28,918 bases of DNA from assembly GCA_018883665.1 (NCBI GenBank), contig JAHLFU010000069.1, positions 1 to 28,918 of the forward strand, in the 5' to 3' direction. Origin of the DNA: Paraprevotella stercoravium (GTDB lineage: Bacteria; Bacteroidota; Bacteroidia; Bacteroidales; Bacteroidaceae). The notes beneath the pieces are model-generated. The model had not been told where the DNA came from and searched no databases. It was given only the letters and a program-made list of their open reading frames with translations. Shown here one piece after another: positions 13,819 to 22,230 of this stretch. A program made the translations under genes and the position numbers. The stretch's first letter is position 1. Each line of letters opens with the position of its first letter.

Positions 13819-15585
13819 CTAATCCTGAATCTTCACCTGATCAACTTTCTCCAGGAAGAAGCGCTCCTTGTTCCAATGGAATGGCTTATAGTCATTGTTC
13901 TGGATAATCTTATTGTTCTTGAACACCAGTCCCTGAATAGACTTGGCATAGAGTACCGGAGCATCGAACATGTGGAATTCATTATTCTCGATCAGCACAG
14001 AACCCTTATGGAAATATTTCACCTGATTCTTCAAATCGGGAATCTCCGGATAGATGGAAATGACCGCATTCGTAAACTGATACATACTGGTAAGCGCATT
14101 GACAAACTTGTTGTTGCGGATAGTCACATCCTTACACATACCGGTTTCATACCAGCCGTTGCAGTCACCGCACAGCAGAATGGCCGAACCGGAAGTATTC
14201 AGGAACTGATTGTTCTCGACCAAAGTCTTTTTCGGGGTACTGAACAGAGAACCTCGGGCACGGTTGTTCTGAATGGTATTTCCGGCAAAGTAGACTTCCG
14301 GAGTCCAGGTGAGATTTTCAATTCCAAAAGGTGTCTTTCCGTCCACCTCTGCCGGAACAGGTTGCTCAAAACGGATCTTGAATTCACGCATACCGATACC
14401 ATCCTTACCGTCAAGCGGAGTGATCTCGGCAATACGGTTCACACCATCCAGATACTCCATGGTCTGCGAACGGATAAAGGTAACAGTATCTCCCGCATAT
14501 CCCCAATCAAAGCCCCAGGCCTGATCATGCATATAGCGGGCACGAAGAGTATGGTCGTCCAGACGCTCCATAATCTTCAGATAAATACCATGCACATTGA
14601 TGGCGTCGTCCATCATTCCCTCATAGAGTCCGTTCACCGAAGTGATCTTTCCCTTGCACTGTGAGAAATGGGTTGCATCGGCCTGCGTCGTAAAATAGCG
14701 GTTGGAAGTGCTGTCCAGGCACACATTGAAGCCGTCCATGTGAATGTTGTCACACAATTGGGCAATCAATCCCATACCCTGCGCATAGTGTACCGTAACC
14801 TTCTTGAGCGTGGTGTTGGTATTGTGCGAAAGGAATACTCCCGGTGTAGGGCGATTCCAGGCACGCATAGCTACAACCGTTCCTTCCTTCAGTCGCGGAT
14901 CATTCCACAAAGGAGCGTGCAACAGATAATCACCCACTTCCTTCACGCCCTTAGTGCTATAGAACAGGTCACCGGTGTTATAAAGAATATGTTTGGTATC
15001 TTTCTCAAAAGCAATCCCCGAAGACGGGACCAGATCCCAATCGGAACCATAGGCATGGAACACCGTATCCTTGGATATCTTATACTGAACCCAAGGGGCT
15101 ACGCGAAAAGTCATACCGCCCTTACCTTCGTTCTTCACAATCTCTATCTGGGTAATATGCGGATTATCGAAATCAATGGAGAAATTCTCCAGTGTACAAT
15201 TAGTGGAGTTTACCAAAGCCAACGGCAACATCGTACCGTGGAATACGAATTTTGCTCCCCCACCATCCAGCGTCATGTTGGAGAGATCCTCCAGCACAAT
15301 ACCGATATTCTTCGGATTGGGCTGATCGTGATTGGATACATAATAAGTCTTCTTGGCTGCTTTCTCCGGATAGAAGTTATAGCGACCGCTTTTAAAGCGA
15401 AGGATATATTCCTCACCGGGTTTCACTTCCTTACGGATTTTATCAATGGCTTTCTGCAACTGGACAGACATGTCTTTCTTCTTATCGGGCACCAGTCCAT
15501 AGCGATCCATCTCAAATACTTTCTGGGCACAAAGAGCCATACTTAAGGGCGTAAGGCAAGCCACACAGAACAGTTTTAAATTCAT
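13819..15585 (-). CDS. GH110 alpha-1,3-galactosidase, secreted
   Basis: A 588-residue glycosidase of family GH110, which removes terminal alpha-1,3-linked galactose from blood-group B-type and related glycans with inversion. A signal peptide ends near ALCAQ (residues 18-21), so it acts in the periplasm or outside. The body is a right-handed beta-helix with repeated strands (LEDLSNMTLDGGGAKFVFHG, ENNQFLNTSGSAILLCGD, IENNEFHMFDAPVLYAKS). Three aspartates, D303 (TQADATHF) and D326-D327 (GMMDDAINVHG), have the 23/24-residue spacing I recall for the catalytic aspartates of characterised GH110 enzymes. No SusC/SusD genes are adjacent. It follows hydF on the same strand after 79 nt but is functionally unrelated, so it probably has its own promoter. 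Whether it needs branched (fucosylated) or linear substrates cannot be told. Confidence 0.87.
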   Translation of the reverse strand: MNLKLFCVACLTPLSMALCAQKVFEMDRYGLVPDKKKDMSVQLQKAIDKIRKEVKPGEEYILRFKSGRYNFYPEKAAKKTYYVSNHDQPNPKNIGIVLEDLSNMTLDGGGAKFVFHGTMLPLALVNSTNCTLENFSIDFDNPHITQIEIVKNEGKGGMTFRVAPWVQYKISKDTVFHAYGSDWDLVPSSGIAFEKDTKHILYNTGDLFYSTKGVKEVGDYLLHAPLWNDPRLKEGTVVAMRAWNRPTPGVFLSHNTNTTLKKVTVHYAQGMGLIAQLCDNIHMDGFNVCLDSTSNRYFTTQADATHFSQCKGKITSVNGLYEGMMDDAINVHGIYLKIMERLDDHTLRARYMHDQAWGFDWGYAGDTVTFIRSQTMEYLDGVNRIAEITPLDGKDGIGMREFKIRFEQPVPAEVDGKTPFGIENLTWTPEVYFAGNTIQNNRARGSLFSTPKKTLVENNQFLNTSGSAILLCGDCNGWYETGMCKDVTIRNNKFVNALTSMYQFTNAVISIYPEIPDLKNQVKYFHKGSVLIENNEFHMFDAPVLYAKSIQGLVFKNNKIIQNNDYKPFHWNKERFFLEKVDQVKIQD

Positions 15586-15664
15586 GGGTTAGATTGCTTA
15601 AAAATTAAAGATTCGCAAATATGATATTTATTTTCAATCATTTAGAGCTTGTATCCTTTATAAT

Positions 15665-16861
15665 TTATTCCGGATAAACCACATCGGGCAAAATACCGTT
15701 CAGCTCTGCAATGGCAATACCATAATTGGTTATAGGTACATTTTGTGCCCGTGCCGTCGCAATACGCGCCAGTACATGACGGCGCGTAAACATGCAGGCT
15801 CCACAATGAATAATCAAATCATAAGGGCGCAGATCATCCGGAAAATCGTTGCCGGCCACAATATCTATCTGCAACTGACCACCTTTCTTGGCACGCAGCA
15901 AACGGGGAAGCTTGACACGACCGATATCTTCGTTCTTGGGTGTGTGCGAACACGACTCGGCAATCAGGATTCGGGCATCGGGACGCAAACCGCGCAATAC
16001 GGCCGCTCCCTGCAAGAAGGTTGGAATATCTCCCTTGTAACGGGCAAAGAGTACGGAAAAAGAAGTCAGCTTGCTTTCCGGTGGGCACAGGGCACGCACC
16101 TGAGGAAAGACCTGCGAATCGGTAATGATCAGACGGGGCGGGGCGGACAACAGTTTCAGCGTATCGGCCATGCGGTCGTGTGTGCAACACATTACGGAGC
16201 ATTGCTTGTCGAGCAGATTACGCAGAGTCTGTACCTGAGGCAGTATCAGACGTCCTTTCGGAGCCTGAATGTCCTGCGGCATAACCAGCAGCACAGAATC
16301 GCCAGGTTGCACCAGATTACCGGTCAGATCATCTATCTCATCTTTCTGTTTCAAGACTTCGGTAATGCGAGCCAACAACGTATCCATGCCGATACGATGA
16401 TGAGCCGATACCGGCAGACAAGCCACTTGAAGCGCCTCTTCCCAACGAGCCGCCTGTGCGGCTGCATCAGAAAACAGATCGGCCTTGTTCAACACATAGA
16501 TTTGGGGGATGCCGGTCCGCTCAAAATACCGCTTCCATTCCTGAACATCAGCAAGAGCCTCGGGAACGAAACCGTTTAATACCAGAATGGCCAGATCCAC
16601 ACGGGCGGCTTCCTTACGGGTTTTGTCCACACGGCGAAGTCCCAGTTCGCTCTGATCGTCATATCCGGCTGTATCGAGCAAGACACACGGCCCCACTCCA
16701 CTGATCTCCATATTCTTTTTCACCACATCGGTGGTCGTTCCGGCCGTATCCGACACGATGGCCTCATCCTGGCCGACCAGAGCGTTCAGCAAGGAAGATT
16801 TGCCGGCATTACAGGGACCGAAAAAACCGATGTGAAAACGATTGGAACGTGCTACTTCCAT
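15665..16861 (-). CDS. hydF: FeFe-hydrogenase maturation GTPase HydF
   Basis: Scaffold protein on which the 2Fe subcluster of the H-cluster is assembled before transfer to HydA; cytoplasmic. The 398 residues start with a GTPase domain: Walker A GPCNAGKSS (15-23), DTAG (63-66), NKAD (125-128). The C-terminal part has the HydF iron-sulphur signature C304-S-H306, then 45 residues, then H352-C353-x2-C356. Full length, all key residues present. It is the third gene of the hydE-hydG-hydF run, 56 nt after hydG, on the minus strand. Confidence 0.96.
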   Translation of the reverse strand: MEVARSNRFHIGFFGPCNAGKSSLLNALVGQDEAIVSDTAGTTTDVVKKNMEISGVGPCVLLDTAGYDDQSELGLRRVDKTRKEAARVDLAILVLNGFVPEALADVQEWKRYFERTGIPQIYVLNKADLFSDAAAQAARWEEALQVACLPVSAHHRIGMDTLLARITEVLKQKDEIDDLTGNLVQPGDSVLLVMPQDIQAPKGRLILPQVQTLRNLLDKQCSVMCCTHDRMADTLKLLSAPPRLIITDSQVFPQVRALCPPESKLTSFSVLFARYKGDIPTFLQGAAVLRGLRPDARILIAESCSHTPKNEDIGRVKLPRLLRAKKGGQLQIDIVAGNDFPDDLRPYDLIIHCGACMFTRRHVLARIATARAQNVPITNYGIAIAELNGILPDVVYPE

Positions 16862-16917
16862 ATTGATTTTTCTTTGTTTCTGATATTGGTTTATATTAAA
16901 GGAACAACTCCCTGAAA

Positions 16918-18339
16918 TCAGAAGCGGAAATCACGCGCTCCCTGCTCGATTTCCTGAAGGAAACGCTCCGCACGTTCCCGAATGGCCGGATTGGGCACCT
17001 TGGCGATTTCCTGGCGAATCATTTCCACACCCTTGGCTTTGGTCGGTTCCGAAGCATAATCCTGCAGGTATTCTTTCAGGGTGATCAGAGCGTTCGGAGC
17101 ACAGCAGTTCACAATCTGTCCGCGCTTGGCCAGCGACATAAAGCGGTCGCCGGTGCGTCCTTCACGATAGCAGGCCGTACAGAAACTGGGCACATAACCC
17201 AAATCGAGCAACCACCCCACAATTTCATCCAGCGTACGGCGGTCGCTCACATCAAACTGTGAGGAATTCTCCTCGGCGCTCTCCTCGTGTACATAGCCGC
17301 CGACACTCGTACGTGATCCGCCACTGATCTGTGACACTCCGAGTTCGAGCGCTTTCTCACGGCTGACCTTACTCTCACGGGTTGAGATAATCATACCGGT
17401 ATAAGGCACGGCGATACGGATGGCGGCCACAATCTTATGGAAAATGGAATCGGGCAGACAGTTTTCAAAATCCTTGGTATCAATATCATCGGCAGGACAA
17501 AGACGGGGCACACTGATGGTATGCGGTCCCACGCCATAGGTCTGATCCAGATGCTCGACATGCATCAAAAGGCCCACCAGATCATAGGCATAGTTGTTCA
17601 GACCGAAGAGCACACCCAGTCCCACATCGTCAATACCGCCCTGCATGGCGCGGTCCATGGCTTCGGTGTGATAGGCATAATCCTTCTTAGGTCCCGTAGG
17701 ATGCAGACGTTCATAGTTCTCTTTATGATAGGTTTCCTGGAACAGAATATAGGTACCGATGCCGGCATCGTGCAGACGACGGTAGTTCTCAACTGTCGTA
17801 GCGGCAATATTTACATTCACCCGTCGGATGGCACCGTTCTTGTGCTTGATGCCATAGATGGTCTTGATGCTCTCCAATACATATTCTATCGGATTGTTTT
17901 TAGGATCCTCGCCTGTTTCCAGAGCCAGACGCTTGTGACCCATATCCTGCAAAGCGATCACTTCCTGACGGATTTCCTCCTGAGAAAGTTTCTTGCGACG
18001 AATCGTCTTGTTCTTGGCGTGATAAGGACAATAGACACAACCGTTGATACAATAGTTGGACAAATACAAAGGAGCAAACATCACGATACGGTTGCCATAG
18101 ATGTGCTCTTTGATGCGACGCGCCAGATGAAACATGCGTTCGGTCAGTTCCGGGTCTTCCACCGTGACCAGCACCGCCGCCTCACGATGAGTGATACCCT
18201 GCATCTGTTCTCCTTTTTCCAATATGGAGAGAATCAGTTCACGGTCGTTTTTATGCTCTTGTGCGTATGCTAAAGTGGCCAGAATCTCTTCGTGGCTGAT
18301 AAATTCCTCTGCTCGTAATGATTTCGGATTATATATCAT
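16918..18339 (-). CDS. hydG: FeFe-hydrogenase maturase, radical-SAM tyrosine lyase HydG
   Basis: Cleaves tyrosine to p-cresol and supplies the CO and CN ligands of the H-cluster. In its 473 residues the radical-SAM motif C97-x3-C101-x2-C104 (YCINGCVYCPYH) and the HydG-specific C-terminal cluster motif C387-x2-C390-x22-C413 (CTACYREG … NCCAPNALITLKEY) are both present; the latter distinguishes HydG from the related ThiH. It starts 12 nt after the hydE stop, so the two are surely co-transcribed. Confidence 0.97.
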   Translation of the reverse strand: MIYNPKSLRAEEFISHEEILATLAYAQEHKNDRELILSILEKGEQMQGITHREAAVLVTVEDPELTERMFHLARRIKEHIYGNRIVMFAPLYLSNYCINGCVYCPYHAKNKTIRRKKLSQEEIRQEVIALQDMGHKRLALETGEDPKNNPIEYVLESIKTIYGIKHKNGAIRRVNVNIAATTVENYRRLHDAGIGTYILFQETYHKENYERLHPTGPKKDYAYHTEAMDRAMQGGIDDVGLGVLFGLNNYAYDLVGLLMHVEHLDQTYGVGPHTISVPRLCPADDIDTKDFENCLPDSIFHKIVAAIRIAVPYTGMIISTRESKVSREKALELGVSQISGGSRTSVGGYVHEESAEENSSQFDVSDRRTLDEIVGWLLDLGYVPSFCTACYREGRTGDRFMSLAKRGQIVNCCAPNALITLKEYLQDYASEPTKAKGVEMIRQEIAKVPNPAIRERAERFLQEIEQGARDFRF

Positions 18340-18351
18340 GATTATTATGTG

Positions 18352-19416
18352 TTATGGTTTAAAATCTCCTCTTTCGTAACTTATATGAAAACCGATACGT
18401 TTCAGTTTCTCGTCCAGGCTTCCGATCTGTTCGGCCGCCTCGTTCCCCAAATACTTTTTGTCGGCATACAGCGCATACTTGCGGCGCACCGTCAGTGGCG
18501 ACAGATTGGGCATAATCACATTGGCACCGGCCATCAGTCCTTTTTCCTGTCCCTGGGGATCCAAGGTAGACAAGGCCGTTGTAGCGGGCAGCAATACCCG
18601 CGGAAAGCGCAGGCGAAGCACCGAAAGCAACAGCAACGTGAGCGGCACACTTCCGGCCGGCTCGTTGGCAAACGGAGTGTTCGGCGCTGGAATGAAAGGT
18701 CCCATACCGATCATCTGCGGTTCAAGAGCTTCCAAGAACAACAGATCGTCAACCAAGCATTCCAAAGTCTGCCCGGGCGAACCCACCATCATGCCGGCTC
18801 CGGTCTGGAATCCCAATGCCTTGAGTGTGCGCAGGCAGCGCATCCGGTTTTCAAAGGACATGCTTGCAGGATGCAACATGGAATAGTGTACCGCGTTGGC
18901 CGTCTCGTGACGCAACAGATAACGGTCGGCACCGGCACTGCGAAAGCGTTCATAGGCCTGTTCGCTGCGTTCGCCCACAGACAGAGTCAACGCACAGTCG
19001 GGATACTTCTCCTTAATCATCGCTATGACGTCACAAAGCCAGTCATCATCCTGAAACGGGTCCTCTCCCCCCTGCAATACAAAGGTGCGGAATCCCAATT
19101 CATATCCCTGCCGGCAGCAGTCCATGATGTCCTCCGCAGAAAGGCGATAACGCTCCACACAGGCATTGGCGTTGCGGATGCCGCAATAATAACAGCCGTT
19201 CTTGCAATGGTTGGATATCTCTATAAGCCCACGGATATACACACCACGGCCGAACTCACGGTCGGCCACAGCACGAGCCTGCCCCATCACCCAGGCGAGC
19301 TGGTCCCGATCGGACAGGGAAAGGAGGCGTAAATAATCTGTCCGCCCCAGACTCTGCCCCTTGCCCAAGGCGGCAACCCAGGCTTCGAGCACAGAGTCAT
19401 TTATCGGATCATACAT
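18352..19416 (-). CDS. hydE: FeFe-hydrogenase maturase, radical-SAM protein HydE
   Basis: Radical-SAM enzyme needed for making the dithiolate-bridged 2Fe subcluster of the H-cluster. The motif C71-x3-C75-x2-C78 is in ISNHCKNGCYYCGIRN, followed by LQGGEDP and a TIM-barrel domain with GMMVGSPGQT. The start at 19416 (MYDPINDS; 354 residues) is chosen over 19473 because a promoter box TAACTTTG (19440-19447) lies between them and because the extra upstream residues are unlike the family. First gene of the operon hydE-hydG-hydF, divergent from hydA. Confidence 0.94.
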   Translation of the reverse strand: MYDPINDSVLEAWVAALGKGQSLGRTDYLRLLSLSDRDQLAWVMGQARAVADREFGRGVYIRGLIEISNHCKNGCYYCGIRNANACVERYRLSAEDIMDCCRQGYELGFRTFVLQGGEDPFQDDDWLCDVIAMIKEKYPDCALTLSVGERSEQAYERFRSAGADRYLLRHETANAVHYSMLHPASMSFENRMRCLRTLKALGFQTGAGMMVGSPGQTLECLVDDLLFLEALEPQMIGMGPFIPAPNTPFANEPAGSVPLTLLLLSVLRLRFPRVLLPATTALSTLDPQGQEKGLMAGANVIMPNLSPLTVRRKYALYADKKYLGNEAAEQIGSLDEKLKRIGFHISYERGDFKP

Positions 19417-19439
19417 ACGATTGCAAATTAAAATGATTA

Positions 19440-19447
19440 CAAAGTTA
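19440..19447 (-). promoter_or_regulatory. Promoter box for the hydE-hydG-hydF operon
   Basis: TAACTTTG on the minus strand fits TAnnTTTG and lies 23 nt upstream of the chosen hydE start. A TTG box is 23 nt further up, slightly farther than usual. Confidence 0.5.
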
Positions 19448-19596
19448 TCAATTCTTATATAGAACACGGGCAAGAATACTCAAAAAAAAGTAGACCGGAT
19501 TCTCTTTTTTTGTGAAAACAGACAAAGCATTAATTAAAAACAGGGAGAAACGGAAATAAAACAGGCCGCATCTTTTAAAAAATACTTTTTTTTCAT

Positions 19597-19604
19597 TATT
19601 TTTG
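19597..19604 (+). promoter_or_regulatory. Promoter box for hydA
   Basis: TATTTTTG matches TAnnTTTG and lies 39 nt upstream of the hydA ATG at 19644. The ATG at 19602 falls inside the box, so it is not used. No clear TTG box is present. The divergent hydE box is 150 nt away, leaving room for shared regulation. Confidence 0.5.
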
Positions 19605-19643
19605 TGCACCAATTGTATACTCAAACCCAATTACAGTTTTATT

Positions 19644-21095
19644 ATGGCATACACAAATAATATTATGTACATTCGCTACCAGTTGCTGTCTAAACTGGTC
19701 AAGTTGTGGAAAGACGACGAGCTGTTGGAAAAAATCGACGCTCTTCCCATCGAATTGCATCCGCGCAAACAAAAACCGAAAGGACGCTGCTGCGTGTACA
19801 AGGAACGTGCAGTGACCAAGTACAAAACCATGGCCATGATGGGCTTCGACATGGAAGATGAGAAGGATGAGAACGAACCGCTCTCCAGCTATGCCCAGAA
19901 GATGCTCGACCGCAACGGCCTGCGCCCGAACAAGAGTATCCTGAGCGTGATGGACGAAGCTTGCTCTTCTTGTGTGAAGATCAACTACGAGGTAAGTAAC
20001 CTGTGCCGCGGTTGCGCTGCCCAGTCTTGCTACAACAACTGTCCGAAAGATGCCATTTCATACGACCATGACGGCAAAGCTGTAATTGATCACGACAAAT
20101 GTATCAGTTGCGGTAAATGTCATCAGGTATGTCCGTACCACGCTATCGTGTATATTCCAGTGCCTTGCGAAGAGGCTTGTCCGGTAAAGGCCATCTCAAA
20201 GGATGAGTACGGAGTGGAGCATATCGATCCGGAGAAGTGTATCTACTGCGGTAAGTGTATGAATGCCTGTCCGTTCGGTGCCATCTTCGACGCATGCTGC
20301 GTATTCGATGTGCTGAAGGAAATCAAGAAGAAGGAAAAGAAGGTAATCGCCATGGTGGCTCCTTCTATTCTGGCTCAGTTCAAACAGCCTATCGAGAAGG
20401 TATTGGGTGCTTTCAAGGCCATCGGTTTCGACGATGTGCTTGAGGTGGCTTACGGCGCCGAAGAGACCATCCGCAACGAGGCTGCCGAATTCAAGGAAAG
20501 AATGGAAGAAGGTGCTCCGTTTATGACTACCAGCTGCTGCTCGGCTTATGTTGAGCTGGTCAACAAGCATATTCCGGAAATGAAACCTTATGTTTCTACA
20601 ACCGGTTCACCAATGTATTACATTGCTGAATACGCACGCAAGAAATATCCGGACGGAATCAATGTATTCATCGCTCCTTGTGCTTCCAAGCGCGCCGAAG
20701 GAAACAAGAATCCGAATGTGGACTTCGTATGGACTTTCCGCGAAGTGGAAGCTGTATTGGAAGGATTGGATATCAAGATCGATGATTGTGAGGACTTCCT
20801 GCCGGAAGAGCATGCCGGACACGACGCACATGGTTTCGCAAAGACCGGTGGTGTGTTCACTGCTGTGAAGAATATGGTAGGCGACCAGGCTATGCAGGGA
20901 ACTATCGTAGCCAACCTGGACAAGAAGTCTATCGGCCAGTTGCGTGCTTACGCCAAGACCGGCAAGTGCCCGACCAAGATGATCGAGGTTATGGCTTGCC
21001 CGGGCGGTTGCATCAGCGGTCCTTGCGCTTGCAACGAAGGTATGCAGGCCATCCGTCAGTTTGATGCCGAACTGAAGAAGAAAGAAGGCCAATAA
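19644..21095 (+). CDS. hydA: FeFe-hydrogenase with N-terminal iron-sulphur domains and variant H-cluster loops
   Basis: A 483-residue monomeric FeFe-hydrogenase, expected to exchange electrons with ferredoxin and make or use H2 in the cytoplasm. The N-terminal part has ferredoxin-type motifs: CRGCAAQSCYNNCP (C121-C133), CISCGKCHQVCP (C153-C163), CEEACP (C175-C179) and CIYCGKCMNACP (C199-C209), plus C107/C110, enough for several 4Fe-4S clusters. The H-domain keeps all four H-cluster cysteines: C299 (L1), C346 (L2), C452 and C456 (L3), and the proton-relay cysteine C298. L1 reads TSCCS instead of the prototypical TSCCP, and L2 reads APC instead of MPC, suggesting a group B rather than the classic group A enzyme (my recollection of the classification). 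Divergent from its maturation operon. Confidence 0.94.
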   Translation: MAYTNNIMYIRYQLLSKLVKLWKDDELLEKIDALPIELHPRKQKPKGRCCVYKERAVTKYKTMAMMGFDMEDEKDENEPLSSYAQKMLDRNGLRPNKSILSVMDEACSSCVKINYEVSNLCRGCAAQSCYNNCPKDAISYDHDGKAVIDHDKCISCGKCHQVCPYHAIVYIPVPCEEACPVKAISKDEYGVEHIDPEKCIYCGKCMNACPFGAIFDACCVFDVLKEIKKKEKKVIAMVAPSILAQFKQPIEKVLGAFKAIGFDDVLEVAYGAEETIRNEAAEFKERMEEGAPFMTTSCCSAYVELVNKHIPEMKPYVSTTGSPMYYIAEYARKKYPDGINVFIAPCASKRAEGNKNPNVDFVWTFREVEAVLEGLDIKIDDCEDFLPEEHAGHDAHGFAKTGGVFTAVKNMVGDQAMQGTIVANLDKKSIGQLRAYAKTGKCPTKMIEVMACPGGCISGPCACNEGMQAIRQFDAELKKKEGQ

Positions 21096-21155
21096 TCTGT
21101 ATATTCCGGACATGGGAATCACCTTCCTGTAACCGGATTTTGAAATAGAGGATAT

Positions 21156-21203
21156 AAACCTCCGGTTCTCACCGCATTTCCGTGAGATCCGGAGGTTTTT
21201 TGT
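21156..21203 (+). terminator. Rho-independent terminator after hydA
   Basis: A long GC-rich stem (AAACCTCCGG… against …CCGGAGGTTT, extended by CTCAC/GTGAG near the loop) runs from 21156 to 21200 and continues into a T-run. It begins 60 nt after the hydA stop. Confidence 0.85.
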
Positions 21204-21270
21204 TATACAACCGACTCACGAAACATCGTTTTTTCCATAAAAAACCTTTCATCACTCTGTTTTTTTTTCG

Positions 21271-21278
21271 TATGTTTG
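21271..21278 (+). promoter_or_regulatory. Promoter box for the DUF308 gene
   Basis: TATGTTTG matches TAnnTTTG, 26 nt upstream of the ATG at 21305. No clear TTG box at 20 nt. Confidence 0.45.
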
Positions 21279-21304
21279 TATCAATCTCTAAAACAACAAC
21301 CGTT

Positions 21305-21859
21305 ATGAATTACACGAATAGTTTTATATTCAGAGCACTTTGCTCCATTCTTATCGGTCTGCTTCTGGTTCTGAATCCGGAACGCATGACCGTAGCTTTG
21401 GTTATGATCATCGGAATCTTGTTCGGTATATCCGGATGCTACTCACTCATCAATTACCTGATAGCTACCAAAAGCAAGGAGGTATATTACAAACCGGTAT
21501 TCCCGATTGTGGGCTTGGGCAGTTTCCTTTTCGGTATCTTTATGGCCGTATTCCCGGAATTGTTCATCGCCTATCTGATGTTTGTGCTGGGAATCATCAT
21601 CATGCTTGCCGGTGCAAACCAAATCTTTACCTTTATCAAATTCCGGAAAGTGATCCAGACTGCATGGTACATGTATGTATTCTCGCTGGTTGTGCTGGGC
21701 ATGGGTCTGCTTATTCTGCTCAAACCGATGGAAACCGCTTCCCTGCCCTTCCTGATTTTGGGTTATACCTCCATCTTCTACGGAATAGCCGAACTGATCA
21801 ACGGAGTACGGATCAAGAAAGCGCAGAAGGTATTCAACAAACTGCAGAAACAGTTATAA
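21305..21859 (+). CDS. DUF308/HdeD-family membrane protein
   Basis: A 184-residue inner-membrane protein with about six hydrophobic helices in pairs, each pair with the DUF308 pattern (ILIGLLLVLNPERM, LFGIFMAVFPELFIAYL, LGMGLLILLKPMET), resembling E. coli HdeD. It ends in a basic tail RIKKAQKVFNKLQKQ. HdeD is linked to acid resistance in E. coli, but the function of Bacteroidales members is not known. The start at 21305 fits the promoter box just upstream; a longer frame from 21182 would run through the terminator of hydA and is rejected. Monocistronic. Confidence 0.85.
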   Translation: MNYTNSFIFRALCSILIGLLLVLNPERMTVALVMIIGILFGISGCYSLINYLIATKSKEVYYKPVFPIVGLGSFLFGIFMAVFPELFIAYLMFVLGIIIMLAGANQIFTFIKFRKVIQTAWYMYVFSLVVLGMGLLILLKPMETASLPFLILGYTSIFYGIAELINGVRIKKAQKVFNKLQKQL

Positions 21860-22230
21860 TACAACAGCTTTAAACAGTCTGTAATCTCCATATAAACAAA
21901 ATCAACATAATAGATAGATTACCACTGAAAAAAATCGAAAAACAAAAAAGGAGTTGCATCATGAATAATGGTGGTGAAACTCCTTTTTTGTTTATTTCTA
22001 AAACCTGACAACAATATCTGAAGAATACAAAAATAATACCCAATGATTTCCAAACACGCTCCCCTATAATTTCTACAACTGGTAAATATGTTCGACAGAT
22101 TGCTGATCAGTGCTACTCTCATAAACAAGTCTCCCTATTGAAATCATTACAGAACAAGCTTTTTATCATGATTTTACTATCTCATTGTTTTTATCGAACT
22201 GTAATATATTTCAAAAATCGTTTGAATCTT
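21860..22230. other. Intergenic region between convergent genes
   Basis: About 370 bp between the DUF308 gene (plus) and the PepSY gene (minus). Apart from the hairpin at 21941-21992 it shows no supported feature. A minus-strand frame of 69 codons (21919-22128) runs through the hairpin and has no family resemblance. Confidence 0.5.
21941..21992. terminator. Bidirectional terminator-like hairpin
   Basis: AACAAAAAAGGAGTT (21941-21955) is perfectly complementary to AACTCCTTTTTTGTT (21978-21992). The stem carries T-runs on both strands, suiting termination of the convergent DUF308 and PepSY transcripts. Confidence 0.65.

Noticed and set aside
13780..19332. Several long plus-strand open frames opposite GH110, hydF, hydG and hydE
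   Set aside because: All are antisense shadows; the minus-strand proteins have complete family motifs.
21182..21304. Extended N-terminus of the DUF308 protein
   Set aside because: It would begin inside the hydA terminator and include the promoter box; the start at 21305 fits the family.
21919..22128. Minus-strand 69-codon frame with a possible GGGAGA ribosome site
   Set aside because: It runs through a bidirectional terminator-like hairpin, ends in low-complexity Phe-rich sequence and has no family resemblance.
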